Shown piece after piece: positions 16,178-23,923 of a DNA stretch of 42,915 nucleotides. The notes below the pieces were generated by a model that saw only the letters and a program-made list of their open reading frames with translations, searched no databases and had not been told where the DNA came from. The first letter of the stretch is position 1, and each line of letters starts with the position of its first letter. The stretch covers positions 1 to 42,915 of the forward strand of contig NZ_JAUJFI010000030.1 in the NCBI RefSeq assembly GCF_030849505.1, written 5' to 3'. A program made the translations under genes and the position numbers. Source of the stretch: Azospirillum isscasi (GTDB lineage Bacteria; Pseudomonadota; Alphaproteobacteria; Azospirillales; Azospirillaceae).

Positions 16178-16848
16178 TCCATGAGACCTCGGCTTACGGG
16201 CTATGGATGCTGGTCATCCTCAACTCGGCGATCTTCATCATCTTCGCTTTCAGCTTCACAAAGCCACACTCGCCGCGGGACTGGCGTTCCTTCGGAGCGT
16301 TCAGCGCCTTCATCTTGGCGCTGTTCACCGAGATGTACGGCTTTCCGCTAACCATCTACCTGCTCTCAGGCTGGCTGCAGTCCCGTTATCCGGGCCTCGA
16401 CCTGCTGTCACACGACGCTGGTCATCTATGGTCGACACTCTTCGGCATGAAGGGTGACCCACATTTCAACGTCCTGCATGTCCTCAGCAACCTGTTCATC
16501 TTCAGCGGCTTCATTCTGCTTTCGGTTGCCTGGAAGACGCTCCACGCTGCCCAGAAGGAATATCGGCTCGCCAACACCGGGGCGTACGCCTACATCCGCC
16601 ACCCGCAGTATGTCGCCTTCATCATCCTGCTCGGCTTCCTGCTCCAATGGCCGACCATCCTGACTCTGGTCATGTTCCCACTGCTCGTCGGGATGTATGT
16701 GCGACTGGCCCACTCCGAGGAGCGTGAAGCTCTCCGGACGTTCGGGGCCGACTATGAGCGATACGTTGCCGCCACACCGGGATGGTTCCCGCATCGTTCG
16801 GGACATCGGCCGAACCGCCCCCGTGTGGAAGGTGCGTCCGGTGAGTGA
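16174..16848 (+). CDS. Isoprenylcysteine carboxyl methyltransferase-family membrane protein
   Basis: 224 residues, about five to six TM helices (LWMLVILNSAIFIIFAFSF; LFIFSGFILLSVAW; VAFIILLGFLLQW). The C-terminal half carries the ICMT/PEMT signature NTGAYAYIRHPQYVAFIILL and the downstream SEEREALRTFGADYERY, which bind SAM in that superfamily. Members often lie beside DUF2933 genes in copper and mercury clusters; the substrate is unknown. Start ATG 16174 overlaps the DUF2933 stop. Confidence 0.86.
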   Translation: MIHETSAYGLWMLVILNSAIFIIFAFSFTKPHSPRDWRSFGAFSAFILALFTEMYGFPLTIYLLSGWLQSRYPGLDLLSHDAGHLWSTLFGMKGDPHFNVLHVLSNLFIFSGFILLSVAWKTLHAAQKEYRLANTGAYAYIRHPQYVAFIILLGFLLQWPTILTLVMFPLLVGMYVRLAHSEEREALRTFGADYERYVAATPGWFPHRSGHRPNRPRVEGASGE

Positions 16849-16944
16849 GTTCAGGGCCAAGCATAGGATGCTGATGAAGCGGACGATGGACGCGATGGTG
16901 TCGTCCTGGCCGCTCCCTACCCCTTGGAAGACCTGGAGAATGCG

Positions 16945-17466
16945 ATGATATCTGGTTCCAAGAAGACAGCGGCACCGAGGGCGCAGGGGAAGGCCCGCTT
17001 GGTGCGCAAGAGAAAATTCATCAGTGTGGCGATCATCGGCATGCTGCTCGGCGGCGGGCTATTGGCGGCACCGCCCCTCCTGGGCAGCGCACCAGCTTCA
17101 GCCCAGGAGGTCGAGGTCTGGAAGGCGCGTGCCTGCGACTGCTGCGAAGGCTGGGTGAAGCACATGCGTTCCGCTGGCTTCACCGCGAAGATCCACACCG
17201 TCGACAATCTGGATCCGATAAAGGCCGCTAACGGCGTTCCGGACGGTCTCGTGTCCTGCCACACCGCGGTGCTGGACGGTTACGTCGTTGAAGGGCACGT
17301 GCCAGCCACCGACCTTCATCGGCTCCTGGCCGAACGCCCCCAAGCCAAGGGCCTTGCCGCTCCAGGGATGCCGCCATCGGCGCCTGGCATGGACATGCCC
17401 GGTCAGCCCTACGAGGTGATCGCGTTCGGTGCCTCCGGAGGCTTGGCGGTCTATGCACATCATTGA
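16945..17466 (+). CDS. DUF411 metal-binding protein (CopG-like)
   Basis: 173 residues. N-terminal basic segment and signal anchor (KFISVAIIGMLLGGGLLAA), then the DUF411 domain from about residue 55: VEVWKARACDCCEGWVKHMR with CDCC, later GLVSCHTAVLDGYVVEGHVP with SCH. It ends in a Met/Pro stretch (PGMPPSAPGMDMPGQPY) that may bind copper. DUF411 proteins are typical of periplasmic copper and silver resistance operons. ATG 16945 is preferred, with TGGAG 7-8 bases upstream; an in-frame TTG lies 21 bp earlier. It is followed after 7 bp by the cytochrome gene. Confidence 0.88.
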   Translation: MISGSKKTAAPRAQGKARLVRKRKFISVAIIGMLLGGGLLAAPPLLGSAPASAQEVEVWKARACDCCEGWVKHMRSAGFTAKIHTVDNLDPIKAANGVPDGLVSCHTAVLDGYVVEGHVPATDLHRLLAERPQAKGLAAPGMPPSAPGMDMPGQPYEVIAFGASGGLAVYAHH

Positions 17467-17473
17467 CGACAGG

Positions 17474-17953
17474 ATGAAGACCGCCCGGTTCCGCTGGGCG
17501 GTGGCAGGCGGAGCCGCGCTGGTTGCTGGAACGCTCGGGCTGCTCGGAGCCTTCGCTTGGCAACCCAGCGCGCCGACGACCGTTGCCGATCCGCAAAACA
17601 CGGCCCAGGTCGCGCAAGGGAGCACGGTCTACGCCGAACAGTGCGCGTCGTGCCACGGAGAGCGGCTCGAAGGTCAACCGGACTGGCGGAGCCGCAAGCC
17701 GAACGGTCGGTTGCCGGCACCGCCACACGATGCCTCTGGCCACACTTGGCATCACCCCGACGCCGACCTCTTCAAAATCACCAAGCAGGGAATTGGTGCG
17801 TTTGCGCCATCGGGCTACGAGAGCGACATGCCGGCCTTCAGCGGCATCCTGCGTGACGCCGACATCTGGGCCGTCCTGGCCTTTATCAAGAGTTCATGGC
17901 CGGAGGACGCACGTCGCCGCCAAGCCGCGACGAACGACCGTGCACAGAAATGA
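17474..17953 (+). CDS. Membrane-anchored c-type cytochrome
   Basis: 159 residues: N-terminal signal/anchor (WAVAGGAALVAGTLGLLGAF), then one class I cytochrome c domain with the heme motif CASCH in YAEQCASCHGERLEG and a likely distal Met in SGYESDMPAFSG. Periplasmic electron carrier; similar cytochromes accompany DUF411 and CopA genes in copper islands, possibly taking electrons from Cu(I) oxidation (inference). ATG 17474 is chosen; an in-frame ATG at 17453 overlapping the DUF411 gene is an alternative. It precedes the copA promoter region. Confidence 0.88.
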   Translation: MKTARFRWAVAGGAALVAGTLGLLGAFAWQPSAPTTVADPQNTAQVAQGSTVYAEQCASCHGERLEGQPDWRSRKPNGRLPAPPHDASGHTWHHPDADLFKITKQGIGAFAPSGYESDMPAFSGILRDADIWAVLAFIKSSWPEDARRRQAATNDRAQK

Positions 17954-17982
17954 AGCGGGATCGGGTGATCTTCCTTTGGGGC

Positions 17983-18013
17983 TTGACCTTCCAATGACTG
18001 GAAGGCGGAGCTT
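17983..18013 (+). promoter_or_regulatory. CueR/MerR-type copper-responsive promoter of copA
   Basis: TTGACC (17983-17988) runs into the interrupted palindrome ACCTTCC-AATGACT-GGAAGGC, the classic CueR operator, with the -10 position (around 18008-18013) about 19-20 bp downstream. The elongated spacer is the mark of MerR-family activation. About 75 bp upstream of copA. A matching site lies at 22300-22330. No merR/cueR gene is seen in the window. Confidence 0.78.
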
Positions 18014-18085
18014 CCAAGAGAGACCGTCTGAGACACCATCGGTTGGCGGGTCGCAACGTTGAAGGCCGCCAAGGGAGTGCTGGAT

Positions 18086-20470
18086 ATGAAAGACGCGCAC
18101 CACGAACACACCCATCACCATAGCCACCATCACCAAGCAGGACACCACGGCTCTCCAATGGTGAAGGATCCTGTTTGTGGCATGATGGTCGACCCGGAAC
18201 ACACTGCACATCACGCCGAGCATCATGGCGAAACCTTTCACTTCTGCTCGGCGCGCTGTCGGGAAAAGTTCGTCACCGCTCCGAAGCCGTACCTGAAGCC
18301 GGCTGCCAAGCCAGCGGTCTCGGAGGGAACAGGACACGTCTCGCCCCAGAAAGGGGTGATCTACACCTGCCCGATGCATCCGGAAATCCGCCAGGAGGGA
18401 CCGGGCAATTGCCCGATCTGCGGCATGGCTTTGGAACCCGTCGGCGCCAATCTTGAGAATGAGCCCAATCCCGAACTTGTCGATATGACGCGGCGGTTCT
18501 GGATCGGCTTGATGCTGAGCGTGCCGCTGCTGGTGCTGGAGATGGGCAGCCATATCCCGGCGCTGGGCATACATGACGTGGTGCCCCCCCTGATCTCGGT
18601 CTGGATTCAGCTCCTCCTGGCGACACCCGTGGTGCTGTGGGCAGGCTGGCCGCTGCTGCAGCGTGGTTGGCAGTCGTTCCTCGGACGGCGCTTGAACATG
18701 TTCAGCTTGATTGCGCTGGGCGTCGGTGTGGCCTACCTGTTCAGCTTGGTGGCGACGTTCCTGCCCGACCTCTTCCCACCGAGCTTCCGCGGCATGGATG
18801 GTGTGGTCGCCGTCTATTACGAGGCGGCAGCCGTCATCACGGTGCTGGTCCTGCTGGGACAGGTCCTCGAACTGCGTGCACGAGAACAGACCGGTGGCGC
18901 CATCCGCGCCCTGCTGAACCTAGCGCCGAAGACCGCGCGCCGGATTCGGGAGAACGGCGAGGATGAGGAGGTTCCACTCGATCAGGTCCAGGTCGGGGAC
19001 CGGCTGCGCGTCCGGCCCGGCGATGGAGTGCCGGTCGACGGCGAAGTGATGGAGGGGCGCAGCAGCGTCGACGAGTCGATGGTCACCGGTGAAAGCATGC
19101 CGGTGGAGAAGGAACCCGGCACCAAGCTCATCGGCGGCACGGTGAATCAGGCAGGCGGACTGATCATGCGGGCTGACAAGGTCGGCTCGGATACCATGCT
19201 GTCGCGGATCGTGACCATGGTGGCCGAGGCGCAACGCTCGCGGGCACCGATCCAACGCATGGCCGATGTGGTGTCCGGCACCTTCGTTCCGGCGGTCATC
19301 GCCGTGGCGGTCCTGGCCTTCGCCGGCTGGATGATCTGGGGACCGGAGCCCGCCCTCGCCTACGCACTCATCGCCGCAGTCTCGGTGCTCATCATCGCGT
19401 GCCCCTGCGCGCTCGGACTGGCGACGCCGATGTCCATCATGGTCGGGGTGGGCAAGGGAGCGACCGCGGGCGTGCTCATCAAGGACGCCGCTTCGCTCGA
19501 GCGGTTCGAGAAGGTCGACACCCTGGTCGTCGACAAGACCGGCACGCTGACCGAGGGCAGGCCGCGGGTGACCGCCGTGGTTCCGGCCCCGGGGATCGAC
19601 GAGGCGACGCTGCTGTCGTTGGCGGCAAGCCTGGAACGGTCGAGCGAGCACCCACTGGCCGCTGCGATCGTTGCGGCGGCCAAGGAACGAGGTCTGCCCG
19701 TGCATGAGGTCGCCGATTTCAGGTCCATGACCGGAAAGGGTGTTCTTGGTGGCGTCGGCAGCCAATTGGTCTCCCTGGGGAACGCCGCCATGATGCGGGA
19801 TCAGGGCATCGCCCTTGGCGATTTGGAGGGGCGCGCCGATGAGTTCCGGCGTGACGGTGCCACCGCACTGTACGCCGCCATCGACGGACATCCTGGCGGT
19901 ATCATCGCGGTCGCGGACCCGATCAAGGTGAGCACACCGCAGGCCTTGGAAAGCTTGCGGGCCGACGGTGTCCGTATCGTGATGCTGACCGGCGACAACC
20001 GGACCACGGCGGAGGCCGTGGCGCGCCGGCTGGGCATCGACGAGATCGAGGCTGAGGTGCTTCCGGACCAGAAGCATCAGGTCGTCCGCAAGCTGAAGTC
20101 CGAAGGCCGCGTGGTGGCAATGGCGGGCGATGGCGTCAACGACGCCCCGGCGCTTGCCGAAGCCGACGTGGGCGTGGCCATGGGCACCGGGACGGAGGTG
20201 GCCATTCAGAGCGCCGGAGTGACCCTCGTGAAGGGCGACCTAGCAGGGATCGCGCGGGCGAGGATCCTGAGCCGGGAAACCATGGGCAATATCCGGCAGA
20301 ACCTGTTCCTGGCGTTCGTCTACAACGCGCTCGGCGTGCCGGTGGCGGCGGGAGTCTTCTACCCTCTGTTTGGCTGGACGCTGAACCCGATCATCGCCGC
20401 CGCGGCGATGGCCTTGAGTTCCGTGTCGGTGATCGGGAACGCCTTCCGGCTGCGCGGACTGAAGCTGTGA
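18086..20470 (+). CDS. copA: Copper-translocating P1B-type ATPase CopA
   Basis: 794 residues. His-rich start ([17 protein letters not shown]), YHS domain (about 25-65, DPVCGMMVD and [10 protein letters not shown]), heavy-metal-binding domain (about 94-118, [20 protein letters not shown]), then eight TM helices. Catalytic features: TGES in the actuator domain, CPC at 439-441 in TM6, phosphorylated Asp483 in [16 protein letters not shown], and GDGVNDAP at about 681. It exports Cu(I) from the cytosol at ATP cost. In place of the usual HMA domain it has YHS plus heavy-metal-binding modules, a known subtype. ATG 18086 is preceded by GGGAG; a TTG 27 bp upstream is in frame. Preceded by a CueR-type promoter. 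Confidence 0.95.
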   Translation: MKDAHHEHTHHHSHHHQAGHHGSPMVKDPVCGMMVDPEHTAHHAEHHGETFHFCSARCREKFVTAPKPYLKPAAKPAVSEGTGHVSPQKGVIYTCPMHPEIRQEGPGNCPICGMALEPVGANLENEPNPELVDMTRRFWIGLMLSVPLLVLEMGSHIPALGIHDVVPPLISVWIQLLLATPVVLWAGWPLLQRGWQSFLGRRLNMFSLIALGVGVAYLFSLVATFLPDLFPPSFRGMDGVVAVYYEAAAVITVLVLLGQVLELRAREQTGGAIRALLNLAPKTARRIRENGEDEEVPLDQVQVGDRLRVRPGDGVPVDGEVMEGRSSVDESMVTGESMPVEKEPGTKLIGGTVNQAGGLIMRADKVGSDTMLSRIVTMVAEAQRSRAPIQRMADVVSGTFVPAVIAVAVLAFAGWMIWGPEPALAYALIAAVSVLIIACPCALGLATPMSIMVGVGKGATAGVLIKDAASLERFEKVDTLVVDKTGTLTEGRPRVTAVVPAPGIDEATLLSLAASLERSSEHPLAAAIVAAAKERGLPVHEVADFRSMTGKGVLGGVGSQLVSLGNAAMMRDQGIALGDLEGRADEFRRDGATALYAAIDGHPGGIIAVADPIKVSTPQALESLRADGVRIVMLTGDNRTTAEAVARRLGIDEIEAEVLPDQKHQVVRKLKSEGRVVAMAGDGVNDAPALAEADVGVAMGTGTEVAIQSAGVTLVKGDLAGIARARILSRETMGNIRQNLFLAFVYNALGVPVAAGVFYPLFGWTLNPIIAAAAMALSSVSVIGNAFRLRGLKL

Positions 20471-20622
20471 TCCTGTGCATCCGTCCGTCATGCAGCGGCT
20501 TCACCTCAGGGTTTCTGAAGGCGGGGTCCCGGCAGGCCGCCGAAGCTTTAGAATCCGAAACATGAGGAATCCCAAGGCGGTCCCGGTTGCAGCCGGGGCT
20601 GCGCTGAGCTGGAGATTGTACG

Positions 20623-20799
20623 ATGCTGTCTGTGGGCCGCCACCTGTCTCCCTATCTGCACCGGTTCAGGCGCCTGCACACGCAGTCGGCTGCTCGTGGC
20701 AGTTGCTGCTCCCCTCCCCTGTTCACGGCGCTGCTGATCATGCTGTTCGACCTGCCTTCGAAGATCATGCGCAAGGGCCAGCCCTCCTCCCACCCGTGA
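20623..20799 (+). pseudogene. Possible fragment of an ABC-exporter membrane domain
   Basis: 58-codon frame behind CTGGAG. Its end (FTALLIMLFDLPSKIMRKG) resembles the segment LPLLYAVLELPKQIINKALN in the ABC membrane-domain protein at 10636-11931, near the N-terminus of such proteins; the rest is not recognisable. It is probably a decayed remnant, or a chance frame. The surrounding stretch 20471-20909, between copA and the antisense nuclease-like gene, holds nothing else I can support. Confidence 0.3.
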
Positions 20800-20909
20800 T
20801 CGGCTCCGACGCAGGACCCGCCGCTGTGGTGCGATGTACGTCCGCCGTTCCGCTGCCTCCTTTACAAGCCGGTTCAGCAGGGCTGCCCATCCGGGCCGGT
20901 CTTGCCGGA

Positions 20910-22181
20910 TCAGGTCAGCGTCCGCGATATGGCGTGGATCGCCTTCATGCCGGATCCGAACCGAGCGATCGAGTCGCGATGGCTTTCCAGTTCTCCGTAT
21001 GGGAGATAGCGGACTCTGAGGTCGGCGACGCGGGAGAAGGCCGGGCGGGACAGCTGCGCCCGCACCTCCTCCTCTCGTCCGTTCGGCGCAACCAGGAACA
21101 GCCCTTCGAGCGCGTGGGCGTCCGTCCCCAAAGCCAAATCGAGCATGCGGACGATGCCCGAATAGATCGAGGTGGAATGCTCGACCTCGTAGGCGGCGAC
21201 GACGCGGTCCTGCGCCGGGTCCAGCCACAGCACGTCGATCAGGCGGACGGCGTCGGCGCCGGACGCCCGCTCGACCATGTCGGGAAGCCTCTCAAGGCAG
21301 CCATCGGCCAGCTTGCCTCCGCCATAGGGGCGGCTGCGGTCGTTGGCGGCAATCCAAACGCCATAGCCCAGCGCCTTGCCCAAATCACGCAGCCAGCCCT
21401 GGATTTCGGTGTGGGTCCGGTCACCTTCGCGCCCGGCGATCAGGACCTTGGACGCCTTTGCGCTCTCCTCGCGCACTTTGGCGAGATCAGCCTCCCACGC
21501 CACCCGTGCCGCGACGTCGTCCTCGCGGGGCGGCGGAGCGTAGCGGCCGGAGCCGACGTCAAACAGCAGCCCACCGATGGCACCAAGATCGTTCGACAGC
21601 AGGTCACGATACCCGGCGTTCAGCGCCAGAATGCCTTGGCGCATGGCCAGAAACTCATCCCATCGGCCGAGCTTGACCTTGGCACCGGTCAGCGCGTTGT
21701 AACCGTTGACGATGGCCGTGTTGAACGGCGGAATCAGGGTTGGATGCAGGAAATACAGCAGATTCGCCACGGCTGGGCCAAGGCCCTTGATCTGCTTGGC
21801 GTCGATCTGCCGGATGGCGGCGAGGATCTGCGCCTCGGCGTTGCAGCAGACACAGGCGTCGAGCAAACGGCCGAAGGCGCGCTGGTTGTCGGAGTTCTCG
21901 TAGATATCCGGAATGCGCAGCTTGGGTTTCCATAGGAAGGCGTGATCCGCACCCTTGAAGATCTGGCGCTGTTCGGCGATGGAGTGCACCACCGTCTCCA
22001 GCGACGACCCTCGGTAGGCGTTGCCGAACGTGCCGGCCTCAATGTCGGCCACGACCTGCTGGATGCCTCGGCGGATCGAGCGGAAGTTCTTTACCCGCTC
22101 CTCCCAGAGAAACCAGGACCGGTAGGTGGCTCCCGGATCGTCCCGCCAACGCTGGATCAGGGCTCTCAAGGGCTGGGACAC
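20910..22181 (-). CDS. Putative PD-(D/E)XK nuclease with helix-hairpin-helix-like domain
   Basis: 423 residues, soluble. Middle region IKGLGPAVANLLYFLHP resembles a helix-hairpin-helix of DNA glycosylase type (about 133-165). The C-terminal half looks like a restriction-endonuclease fold: conserved HTEIQGWLRDLGKALGYGVW, then Asp in RLIDVLWLD and, one strand later, AAYEVEHSTSIYSGIVRMLD, i.e. a D...ExE-type active site. Similar sequences are often called restriction endonucleases; no methyltransferase lies nearby. Possible defence or repair protein (inference). Start is GTG 22181 after AAGGAG. Opposite strand to its copper-gene neighbours, so probably an independent insertion. Confidence 0.65.
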   Translation of the reverse strand: MSQPLRALIQRWRDDPGATYRSWFLWEERVKNFRSIRRGIQQVVADIEAGTFGNAYRGSSLETVVHSIAEQRQIFKGADHAFLWKPKLRIPDIYENSDNQRAFGRLLDACVCCNAEAQILAAIRQIDAKQIKGLGPAVANLLYFLHPTLIPPFNTAIVNGYNALTGAKVKLGRWDEFLAMRQGILALNAGYRDLLSNDLGAIGGLLFDVGSGRYAPPPREDDVAARVAWEADLAKVREESAKASKVLIAGREGDRTHTEIQGWLRDLGKALGYGVWIAANDRSRPYGGGKLADGCLERLPDMVERASGADAVRLIDVLWLDPAQDRVVAAYEVEHSTSIYSGIVRMLDLALGTDAHALEGLFLVAPNGREEEVRAQLSRPAFSRVADLRVRYLPYGELESHRDSIARFGSGMKAIHAISRTLT

Positions 22182-22299
22182 CGTGCGCTCCTTCTTTTCC
22201 TCCTGCCCAGATTAGGACAGCGCCCCGCAGCTCTGCAACTGTCGCGGGTTTACTCATCATGTCACGAAGCCGCTCCGGGCAATCGTCGAAGAAAAATAC

Positions 22300-22330
22300 T
22301 TGACCTTCCAGCGGCTGGAAGCACCACGGT
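22300..22330 (+). promoter_or_regulatory. Second CueR/MerR-type promoter
   Basis: TTGACC (22300-22305) runs into ACCTTCCAGCGGCTGGAAGC, nearly the same operator as at 17983. The -10 position falls near 22325-22330 (19-bp spacer). About 30 bp upstream of the small HMA-like gene, so its transcript starts just before that gene. The 22182-22359 gap contains nothing else evident. Confidence 0.75.
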
Positions 22331-22359
22331 GAAGGCAAGAGTGAACCAGGGAGGCAGGG

Positions 22360-22521
22360 ATGAGGAAGCTGAAGGCCGACGAAATGACTTGTGGTCATTG
22401 CGCCCGCACCGCCACCACGGCCGTGGTGGCGGTGCGAGGGGCCGAACCCACCCTCGCAGACCTGAAAGCCGGCAGAGTGGCCATCGGGGACGCTTGGTAC
22501 GACGTCGGCAAGACGGCGTGA
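22360..22521 (+). CDS. Very small HMA-like copper-binding protein (CopZ-like)
   Basis: 53-residue protein starting MRKLKADEMTCGHCARTATT. The motif MTCGHC near residues 9-14 is the metal-binding loop of HMA copper chaperones (MxCxxC), followed by a helix and AVRGAEPTLADLKAGRVAIG, shaped like the rest of an HMA domain but about 15 residues shorter than usual. Expected role: cytosolic Cu(I) chaperone feeding CopA. GGGAGGCAGGG lies before ATG 22360, and a CueR-type promoter lies 30 bp upstream, as for copZ genes. The CDS contains a 32-bp perfect palindrome (22405-22436). Small, but supported by motif, promoter and ribosome site. Confidence 0.75.
   Translation: MRKLKADEMTCGHCARTATTAVVAVRGAEPTLADLKAGRVAIGDAWYDVGKTA
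22405..22436. repeat. 32-bp perfect palindrome inside the HMA-like gene
   Basis: CGCACCGCCACCACGG (22405-22420) is directly followed by its exact reverse complement (22421-22436), with no spacer. It could extrude a cruciform or form a very strong mRNA hairpin about 45 bases after the start codon. It codes for RTATTAVVAVR in frame. It may limit translation, act as an attenuator, or mark a palindromic insertion. Confidence 0.9.
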
Positions 22522-22647
22522 GATTGCCGGGGCCGGAACGGCCTGAGCATCGCCGCGCGACCAAGGCTTGACTTGCACTCCCGATGGCGGCGCAGTTATG
22601 GTGAAACATCACGGGCATGATCCGCGGACATGGGTTCAACGGCAGGC

Positions 22648-23022
22648 ATGCGTCTCACTCGTCTCCTGACGGCTGTGTTGTTCGGTTTCCTCCTCGTCGG
22701 CTGGGGCGGCTTCGCCATGCCCGTAGCCGCCACCGCCGCTATGTCCCATCAGGTGGTCACGACGGAGGCCGATCCCGCGACCGACTGCGATACGCAGGCG
22801 GAACACCGCGAGCACGGCGGTCACCAGGATTACGATCAGGACCATTCCAAGCTCACCCATAACGGATGCTGCGTCATGGCCTGTGCCATGTCCGCCCTGG
22901 CGCCTGCCCAACTGCAAATAGCTCCAATCGAATGGGCAGCCGCTTGCTTGCAGTTCGGGGACGACACGCTTCGCGACCGGACCGTTTCACCGCTGCGCCG
23001 TCCGCCGAGACCGGTTGCCTGA
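22648..23022 (+). CDS. Secreted Cys/His protein of the copper island (CopL-like?)
   Basis: 124 residues. Signal peptide LLTAVLFGFLLVGWGGFA; then a His/Asp/Glu-rich mature N-terminus (EHREHGGHQDYDQDHSK), the Cys cluster NGCCVMACAMS, and an Arg/Pro-rich end (RRPPRPVA). Layout and Cys motif parallel the gene at 15218-15604. Probably periplasmic and copper-binding. ATG 22648 (GGCAGG upstream) puts the signal peptide at the start; ATG 22630 is six codons earlier in the same frame. About 125 bp after the HMA-like gene, possibly on the same copper-induced transcript. Confidence 0.72.
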   Translation: MRLTRLLTAVLFGFLLVGWGGFAMPVAATAAMSHQVVTTEADPATDCDTQAEHREHGGHQDYDQDHSKLTHNGCCVMACAMSALAPAQLQIAPIEWAAACLQFGDDTLRDRTVSPLRRPPRPVA

Positions 23023-23062
23023 AGCCGATCCGCGTGAGCAACGCGGGGTGAGGCTTCGCGAA

Positions 23063-23084
23063 CCCGTCCCGATAGCAGGACGGG
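23063..23084 (+). terminator. Weak hairpin after the 22648 gene
   Basis: CCCGTCC, 8-base loop, GGACGGG, 40 bp past the stop. No T-run follows, so termination is doubtful; it may only slow or protect the transcript. The rest of 23023-23289 shows no gene. Confidence 0.3.
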
Positions 23085-23289
23085 CCAACACCAGCGTCGA
23101 ACCAGACCACGGCCTCTGACCAGGAACGGCTGCCGGCGAGCACCAATGGCGCTTGCCGCCCGGAGCCGCCTGCTCCAGATCACCGGCTCCGTTCCCGGGC
23201 TCGGCCCTCGTCGAATCGCTCGCTGGCTCCCATTCCATCACCTCCAGTTCCGGCCAACCACCAACTCCAGCGCCGGAAGGAGGAGCCTT

Positions 23290-23318
23290 CGTGGCGGTTC
23301 CGCATCGGAACCGCCACG
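23290..23318 (+). promoter_or_regulatory. Perfect 13-bp-stem hairpin just before the cupredoxin gene
   Basis: CGTGGCGGTTCCG, loop CAT, and the exact complement, ending 18 bp before the cupredoxin ATG and next to its GAAGGA ribosome site. No T-run follows, so an mRNA leader structure or regulator site is likelier than a terminator. It could protect the 5' end of the cupredoxin message, or limit read-through from upstream. Confidence 0.55.
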
Positions 23319-23336
23319 GGATGAAGGACGTCCAAG

Positions 23337-23912
23337 ATGCGCCTGTACAACCGTACTCTGAGCACCGTCGCCGCGCTGATGACCGGCACCACTCTCATCG
23401 CTGCGCCTGCTGCCGCTTTCGCCGCCCCCGGCGAGGCCGGACACAAGCACGACACCGCCGCCATCGGCGAACCCGCCAAAGCGACCGCCAAGACGCGCAC
23501 CATCCAGATCACGATGGGCGACAACTACTACGAGCCGAATGCCGTCCAGGTGAAAGCGGGGGAGACGGTCCGCTTTCTCATCACGAACAAAGGCGAGTTC
23601 CTGCACGAATTCAACATCGGCACCGCCGCCATGCATGCCGCCCACCAGAAGGAAATGGCGACGATGATGGAACACGGGATGCTCACCCCGACCGGCATAA
23701 ACAAGGGCATGGCGGGTATGGACCATTCCAGGATGCCGGGTATGGAAGGAGTCTCCATGAAGCATGACGACCCGAACAGCGCCCTCATCGAACCCGGCAA
23801 GATCAAAGATCTCACCTGGAAGTTCACCAAGAACACCACCCTTGAGTTTGCCTGCAACATACCTGGCCATTACGAGTCCGGAATGGTCGGCAAGGTCGAC
23901 GTCCAGCGCTGA
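23337..23912 (+). CDS. Periplasmic cupredoxin-like copper protein with Met/His-rich insert
   Basis: 191 residues. Signal peptide ([20 protein letters not shown]), linker, then a cupredoxin fold: [20 protein letters not shown], first His ligand in FLHEFNIG, and the C-terminal ligand loop [13 protein letters not shown] with Cys, His and Met, so a type 1 copper site is possible. Between them is a Met/His-rich insertion (about 95-140: [26 protein letters not shown]) that may bind extra Cu(I). Family role: periplasmic copper storage or electron transfer, often beside copAB. ATG 23337 has GAAGGA upstream. It is 11 bp from the multicopper oxidase gene. Confidence 0.9.
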   Translation: MRLYNRTLSTVAALMTGTTLIAAPAAAFAAPGEAGHKHDTAAIGEPAKATAKTRTIQITMGDNYYEPNAVQVKAGETVRFLITNKGEFLHEFNIGTAAMHAAHQKEMATMMEHGMLTPTGINKGMAGMDHSRMPGMEGVSMKHDDPNSALIEPGKIKDLTWKFTKNTTLEFACNIPGHYESGMVGKVDVQR

Positions 23913-23923
23913 GGGGGGACGAT

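Noticed and set aside
20475..21935. Plus-strand open frame opposite the nuclease-like gene
   Set aside because: Composition is that of an antisense shadow; the minus-strand protein has coherent motifs and a ribosome site.
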